Positions 60,247 to 64,000 of a stretch of 64,000 nt of DNA are shown here, in pieces. Each line of letters begins with the position of its first letter. Within the stretch, counting starts at the first letter, position 1. The position numbers were made by a program, and so were the translations under genes. The notes beneath the pieces were generated by a model. It was not told where the DNA came from. It made no database searches and was given only the letters and a program-made list of their open reading frames with translations. This DNA comes from Salinicola acroporae (GTDB taxonomy: Bacteria > Pseudomonadota > Gammaproteobacteria > Pseudomonadales > Halomonadaceae): the NCBI RefSeq assembly GCF_003206615.1, contig NZ_PZJW01000015.1, positions 1-64,000 of the forward strand, read 5' to 3'.

Positions 60247-60744
60247 TCACGCTGACAGACGCTGCAGCGGCTGATCCTCCAGCCGGTTTGCCAGACACCC
60301 TGGTAGCTCGCCGCCGAGGGAGAGTGTTGGCGCGATTTCCGCCAGGGGTTCGAGCACGAAGCGGCGGTGAATCATCTCCGGATGAGGCAGGGTGAGGCGA
60401 GGGAAGCGGCAGTTGAGGCCGGCGAACCACAGGAGATCCAGATCCAGCGTGCGAGGTCCCCAGTGACGGTGCCGTACACGACGATGGCGTTGCTCGATCG
60501 CCTGAAGCTGGTCGAGCAGTGCCAGCGGTGAGAGTCGCGTACGAACGGCGACGACGGCGTTGATGAAGTCGGGTTGATCCTGAGGGCCGACCGGCGCGCT
60601 GGCGTAGAGCGAGGAGGCGGCAACGCGCTCGCTCACCGGTAGCGCCGCCAGCGACGCCATGGCCCGTGCCAGTTGGTCACGGGGCGACGCCAGGTTACTG
60701 CCCAGACCGATATAGGCCAGGGCGGAGTGTCGATGGTCAGTCAT
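60247..60744 (-). CDS. folK: 6-hydroxymethyl-dihydropterin pyrophosphokinase
   Basis: A 165-residue enzyme from ATG 60744 (MTDHRHSALAYIGLGSNLASPRDQ), which overlaps the pcnB stop by eight bases. FolK motifs are GLGSNL, DFINAVVAV and the signature RHWGPRTLDLDLLWF (about residues 94-107) with the magnesium aspartates, then HPEMIHRRFVLEPLAEIAP. It transfers pyrophosphate from ATP to 6-hydroxymethyl-7,8-dihydropterin in folate synthesis. Longer frames upstream belong to pcnB sequence in another frame. Confidence 0.96.
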   Translation of the reverse strand: MTDHRHSALAYIGLGSNLASPRDQLARAMASLAALPVSERVAASSLYASAPVGPQDQPDFINAVVAVRTRLSPLALLDQLQAIEQRHRRVRHRHWGPRTLDLDLLWFAGLNCRFPRLTLPHPEMIHRRFVLEPLAEIAPTLSLGGELPGCLANRLEDQPLQRLSA

Positions 60745-62167
60745 CCAGCGTCGGCGGTGTCGGCTTGTTGGTCGGCCGCCGACGCTTGCGTGGACGACGA
60801 CGGCGTGGCTTGGGGCTGGTCCCCGCCGGGTTGCTGCCGGCATCGTTGGCGAGTAGCTGGCGCTGCCCCTCCTCATCCGCCTGCTGGAACTCGGTCCACC
60901 AGCTACCCAGGCCCGGGGACAGCTCGCCAGCTTCCTCGCGCAGCAGCAGGAAGTCGTAGGCGGCGCGGAAACGCGGATGTTCCAGTGTCTGGAAGACCCG
61001 ACGGCCGCGTCGGCGCGGGAGTTGCTGCTGGAGGTCCCAGATCTCGCGCATCGGGATGCTGAAACGCTTGGGTATCGATGTATGTTGCAACTGACGACTG
61101 ATGACCTGCTGTGCCGCAGCCTGCTGAGCGGGGACCTCCGGCAGGTCCTGTTCGTGGGCGATGCGGGGAGTGCGTTGCTGAACGCAGGGCCACAGCAGGG
61201 CGCCAAACAGGAAGGCCGGCGTGACCGGCCGATCCTGGGCGATCCGCGCATCGGTATTGATCAGCGCCTGCTCGACCAGCTTGACGGCCCAGGGCTGCTC
61301 GTCGAGGACTTCGTCGCTCTCGGGGAACAGCATCGCGAACAGGCCATGATCACGCAGCACCCGGAAGCTCTGCAGCGCGTGCCCAGAGAGAAACAGCTTG
61401 AGCACTTCCTCGAACAGCCTCGCCGGCGGGATCTGGAGCAGTAGCGGGGCCAACTCGCGAATCGGTGCCTCGGTACCTTCGGCAATCCGGAAGTCGAGCT
61501 TGGCGGCGAAGCGTGCGGCGCGCAGCATGCGCACTGGATCCTCGCGATAGCGGGTCTCCGGATCGCCGATCAGGCGAAGCACTCGGTCGTCCAGGTCCTG
61601 GAGACCGCCGGTCCAGTCATGAATGGCGAAGTCGGTCACGCTGTAGTAGAGCGCATTGACGGTGAAGTCGCGCCGGATCGCGTCCTCTTCGACGCTACCC
61701 CAGACGTTGTCCCGCAGCAGCAGGCCCTCGTCCGACTGCTGGCTGTGATTGCCGGCATGTTCCTCACCATGCCGTCCGCGGAAGGTCGTCACCTCGATCA
61801 CTTCGCGCCCGAAGCGGACGTGGACGATCCGGAAGCGTCGGCCGATGATGCGAGAATTGCGAAATAGCTGACGCACCTCGTCCGGCGTCGCATTGGTGGC
61901 GACATCGAAGTCCTTGGGCCGGTTGCCGAGCAGAGAGTCCCGGATGCAACCACCGACCAGGTAGGCGTCGTAACCGGCGCCATTGAGCCGATACAACACC
62001 TTGAGAGCGCTTTCGCTAAGGTTCTGGCGCGAGACGTTGTGTTCGTCGCGGGGAAGGACTTGCGGGGTGGGCGTGGCGTCTTCGGCCGCCTGAGCGGATT
62101 CCGGGCCGAAGAAGGTCTTCAAACGTTCACCGGGACGTTGGAGAAAACGGGAAAATCCTTTGAACAT
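60737..62167 (-). CDS. pcnB: Poly(A) polymerase I
   Basis: About 476 residues from ATG 62167 (MFKGFSRFLQRPGERLKTFF). The class II nucleotidyltransferase motif is YLVGGCIRDSLLGNRPKDFDVATNAT (about residues 75-99), with the DxD metal ligands, then RDFTVNALYY and DPVRMLRAARFAAKLDF. The C-terminus is strongly basic (RRRRPRKRRRP), as in other PcnB proteins, and likely binds RNA. It adds A-tails that promote mRNA decay together with PNPase, encoded 5 kb away. A CrcZ-like RNA gene ends about 200 bases upstream, the same neighbour as in Pseudomonas. Confidence 0.96.
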   Translation of the reverse strand: MFKGFSRFLQRPGERLKTFFGPESAQAAEDATPTPQVLPRDEHNVSRQNLSESALKVLYRLNGAGYDAYLVGGCIRDSLLGNRPKDFDVATNATPDEVRQLFRNSRIIGRRFRIVHVRFGREVIEVTTFRGRHGEEHAGNHSQQSDEGLLLRDNVWGSVEEDAIRRDFTVNALYYSVTDFAIHDWTGGLQDLDDRVLRLIGDPETRYREDPVRMLRAARFAAKLDFRIAEGTEAPIRELAPLLLQIPPARLFEEVLKLFLSGHALQSFRVLRDHGLFAMLFPESDEVLDEQPWAVKLVEQALINTDARIAQDRPVTPAFLFGALLWPCVQQRTPRIAHEQDLPEVPAQQAAAQQVISRQLQHTSIPKRFSIPMREIWDLQQQLPRRRGRRVFQTLEHPRFRAAYDFLLLREEAGELSPGLGSWWTEFQQADEEGQRQLLANDAGSNPAGTSPKPRRRRPRKRRRPTNKPTPPTLDD

Positions 62168-62369
62168 GCGGCGAAATCGACTCGCGAGGTAGCAAAACTC
62201 CAGTGTAGCGGAGGCCAGGGGGCTTGCAAAGGCAATGGCGGGATGAGGGGGCAGAAGACACCGCACGGATCGTTTGGTGCCCGGAGGGGCGTGACCGTAT
62301 CGATATTCGCTGCCAGCTCGGCTCACGGTAAAACGAACGAGGCCGATGGGAACCTCAAGATGAGAATAG

Positions 62370-62399
62370 TAAAAGGGGAGGCCCGGTGGGCCTCCCCTT
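62370..62399 (-). terminator. Intrinsic terminator of the CrcZ-like RNA
   Basis: On the minus strand AAGGGGAGGCCC pairs perfectly with GGGCCTCCCCTT (12 base pairs, 62373-62399, three-base loop), followed by TTTTACTATT. The T-run fits only minus-strand transcription, so it ends a transcript arriving from the gluQ side and insulates pcnB. Confidence 0.85.
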
Positions 62400-62859
62400 G
62401 CAAGAATGCTTCGCAACGTCCATGCCGCTTCTTCTTGTTCGTGATGGCGCATCGCCTTGAATACGCACCACAGTCGCTGAACGAGCTTGCAGTCACTGGC
62501 TTGTCGTTGTCAGCCATGCTGTGTACAGCGACCACCTCGTATTCAAAACAATAATCCAACCACGACAGGCAATGCCCTTTCCCGGTTGTTGTCGTTGTTC
62601 CGGGAAGTCTCCAGATCACGAGGAAGCTTGTTGTTGTTGCCTCGTTGACGAAGAGCGTCGCGTCCTGATTTTTGCGTCGGCTCGAGGACGATTGTTGTTG
62701 TTCGTGTCCTCGTTCGCCCTGGGCCTGTGTTGTTGTTATGGGGCCGGTGGCGATCTGCCTTCCTAGTTTGAGTGCCGCGTTGTTGTTGTTATCGGCAGTG
62801 GGGCCATTCCGATCGCTATTGTTGTTGGGTTTGATCGGCACCCGCTGTTGTTTTTCTTG
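62370..62859 (-). ncRNA. crcZ: CrcZ-like small RNA (Hfq/Crc-titrating)
   Basis: An inferred ~490-nt minus-strand transcript from about 62859 to the terminator at 62370-62399. Seven CA-rich motifs of the AACAACAA type lie at about 62844-62858, 62815-62828, 62778-62791, 62726-62739, 62690-62705, 62626-62640 and 62584-62603. Most sit in hairpin loops: stems CCGATC/GATCGG, TGCCG/CGGCA, CGAGGAC/GTCCTCG, ACGAGG/CCTCGT and TTCCCGG/CCGGGAA. CrcZ of Pseudomonas is about 400 nt, sits just upstream of pcnB, carries five such motifs and is made from a CbrB-dependent sigma54 promoter. Length, motifs, neighbour, promoter and terminator all agree here. It should sequester Hfq (with Crc) and relieve catabolite repression. 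An Asn-rich open frame through it is an artefact of the AAC repeats. Confidence 0.75.
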
Positions 62860-62869
62860 TCTTAGTTAC

Positions 62870-62885
62870 TGCACTTGCTGTGCCA
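62870..62885 (-). promoter_or_regulatory. Sigma54 (-24/-12) promoter of the CrcZ-like RNA
   Basis: On the minus strand TGGCAC (62885-62880), five bases, then GTGCA (62874-62870). The consensus is TGGCAC-N5-TTGCA, so only one base of the -12 element differs and the spacing is exact. The predicted start, about 12 bases past the GC, is near 62859, immediately before the first CA motif. I did not find a clear CbrB (TGTTAC-N12-GTAACA) site between here and gluQ. Confidence 0.7.
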
Positions 62886-62889
62886 CTCC

Positions 62890-63172
62890 TTATTTTTTTT
62901 AACAAAATCAGCTTCTTGCTGTTTTGGTGTCGTGCCAGTCGCCCTATGGCTGCCGGCATGGGGGAAGCCGGATGATTCATAAGGGGGCATCTGCAGCGCA
63001 TCATGCGTGATTGTGGTGCGCCCCTCTCCGCAATGGCGACAGGGTGGCGCAAAACGGCGCGAGTTTCGCTTAGACAATAGTCTTCAATCGAAGGGAGGGA
63101 CGGCCTCGGCAACACCGGAAGGCAGGCTTGACGTCAGCCGGGAGATGGCGGGAGACCCTGCCGGCAAGGGCG
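62890..63172. other. Upstream region of the CrcZ-like RNA, 3' of gluQ
   Basis: It contains an imperfect hairpin (CAAAA and CAGC at about 62903-62912 pairing with GCTG and TTTTG at about 62918-62926) that may end the gluQ transcript, and otherwise no convincing gene. Here a sigma54 activator such as CbrB would have to bind. Short minus-strand frames beginning near 63077 or 63115 lack clear start signals. Confidence 0.4.
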
Positions 63173-64000
63173 TCAGTCATGCCTCCGGCCTGGGGTGGCA
63201 ACCATCGTTTCGGGGGACCAGTGCGCGAGGGCGTGCGCCAACTGAGAGGTCACTTCCGCCTGGCGCAGTGCGGCCGGGGGCGCCTGACCCAGCAGTTGCA
63301 GCGCCTGATGGAGAACGGGGCGAGCCGGAGCCTCATCGTGGGGAATGGCGGTCGCGAGATTCTGCTTGGAGAGTTTCTGGCCATCCTCGCCGAGGACCAG
63401 CGGCAGATGCAGATAGCGTGGTTCAGGATAGTTCAGGGCGACCTGGAGTTGTCGTTGCCACGGAGTATTGTCGAGCAGATCGAAGCCGCGGACGATGTCG
63501 GTAATGCCCTGCGCCGCGTCGTCGACCACCACCGCGAGCTGATAGGCCCAGAGACCATCCTTGCGTTTGAGTACCACGTCGCCCTGGGCAGTCGGGTCCA
63601 GACATTGGCTCCCGAACAGGCGGTCTTGCCAGCACACCGGCTGGATGCCCTTGTCGGTTCGTAGCCGCCATGCCTGCGCGCGTTCGGGGTGGCGCGAGCC
63701 ATGGCGGCACCATCCCGGGTAGTGGCCGTGCTGTTGCCATTCGCGTCGCGAACAGCCGCAAGGGTAGGCCATCCGATCGGCGACCAGACGGTCCAGTGCG
63801 GCCTGATAAGCGGCTCCCCGGTCGCTCTGGTGGCGAATCTCCCCATCCCATTCCAGCCCGAACGCTTCCAACTGGCGGTAAATCTGATCGATGGCACCGG
63901 GAGGACAGCGTGGCGGGTCGATATCCTCGATGCGCAGCAGCCAGTGGCCGCCGGCTGCTCTGGCATCCAGCCAGCTGCCCAGGGCCGCCACCAGGGAGCC
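63173..64000 (-). CDS. gluQ: Glutamyl-Q tRNA(Asp) synthetase (partial, 5' end outside the window)
   Basis: About 275 C-terminal residues; the frame is open to the window edge, so the APSPTG-type N-terminal signature lies outside. Visible are [15 protein letters not shown], the family core [12 protein letters not shown], the zinc-binding PCGCSRREW...GWCRHG cysteines, [22 protein letters not shown] and the KMSKS-like [12 protein letters not shown]. It lacks the anticodon-binding domain of true glutamyl-tRNA synthetase, and charges glutamate onto queuosine of tRNA-Asp. In pseudomonads gluQ lies upstream of cbrAB, crcZ and pcnB; here cbrAB do not intervene. Confidence 0.92.
   Translation of the reverse strand, partial: GSLVAALGSWLDARAAGGHWLLRIEDIDPPRCPPGAIDQIYRQLEAFGLEWDGEIRHQSDRGAAYQAALDRLVADRMAYPCGCSRREWQQHGHYPGWCRHGSRHPERAQAWRLRTDKGIQPVCWQDRLFGSQCLDPTAQGDVVLKRKDGLWAYQLAVVVDDAAQGITDIVRGFDLLDNTPWQRQLQVALNYPEPRYLHLPLVLGEDGQKLSKQNLATAIPHDEAPARPVLHQALQLLGQAPPAALRQAEVTSQLAHALAHWSPETMVATPGRRHD

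Noticed and set aside
62323-62841. A 172-codon minus-strand open frame rich in asparagine and threonine
   Set aside because: The Asn/Thr/Gln runs come from AAC/ACA repeats that form the CA motifs of the RNA. There is no ribosome binding site or known domain, and the frame runs across the terminator.
62584-62858. Repeated GTTGTTGTT units as a possible CRISPR array or microsatellite
   Set aside because: Units are only 8-15 bases, spacing is irregular, and the flanks form different hairpins, so neither direct repeats with spacers nor simple slippage explain them.
62816-63115. Minus-strand frames of 71-99 codons upstream of the CrcZ-like RNA
   Set aside because: The starts are weak (one TTG), the frames cross the sigma54 promoter and the first CA motif, and no family is recognisable.

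Overview
The window is high-GC gammaproteobacterial chromosome. Gene content and order point to the Halomonadaceae (Halomonas, Chromohalobacter or Salinicola type): gluQ, pcnB, folK, panB and panC are in a row, an OsmC-YcaO fusion is present, and there is a gene resembling the (S)-sulfolactate dehydrogenase described from Chromohalobacter. This assignment rests on recognised families and synteny only. No rRNA, tRNA, CRISPR array or intact insertion sequence was found.

Layout. (1) 1-5.2 kb: the 3' part of a type VI secretion effector module, with the VgrG tail, a DUF4123 chaperone, a VasX-like membrane toxin and a DUF6708-type membrane protein that is probably its immunity partner. (2) 5.2-14.5 kb: a LacI-type regulator and a tripartite tricarboxylate transporter operon (tctC, tctB, tctA) with an enolase-superfamily enzyme and an alkaline-phosphatase-superfamily hydrolase, then a sulfolactate-type dehydrogenase followed by a broken comC. 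(3) 14.5-20.2 kb: a LacI-led ABC importer with a cyclic-nucleotide/glycerophosphodiester-type phosphodiesterase. (4) 20.3-28.0 kb: a LysR/mdaB pair, an MFS transporter, PhoD, a GFA protein and OsmC-YcaO. (5) 28.3-32.3 kb: glycerol catabolism, glpD-glpF-glpK. (6) 32.4-40.5 kb: a betaine-binding-protein fragment, dppABCDF, a universal stress protein and SbmA. (7) 40.6-53.3 kb: accessory catabolism with a GntR regulator, an amidohydrolase, a MatC-like permease, an M14 peptidase, an amidase, acdS/acdR (ACC deaminase and its Lrp regulator), and a D-glucarate to 2-oxoglutarate route (kdgD, gudD, KGSADH). (8) 53.5-64 kb: core genes pnp, an acyltransferase, coaA, a GNAT enzyme, panC, panB, folK, pcnB and partial gluQ.

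The most striking signal is non-coding. Between gluQ and pcnB, on the minus strand, lies an approximately 490-nt segment with a sigma54-type promoter, seven CA-rich (AACAACAA) motifs, most of them placed in hairpin loops, and a strong intrinsic terminator. This is the architecture and the pcnB-linked position of the Pseudomonas CrcZ RNA, which titrates Hfq/Crc in carbon catabolite repression. Such control would suit a region so rich in alternative-carbon operons (glycerol, glucarate, peptides, tricarboxylate-type acids, organophosphates).

Other points of note are a concentric inverted-repeat element at 6277-6414 with a decayed relative at about 13167-13216 on the far side of the tct operon, several near-perfect operator palindromes beside their likely regulators, and three gene remnants.
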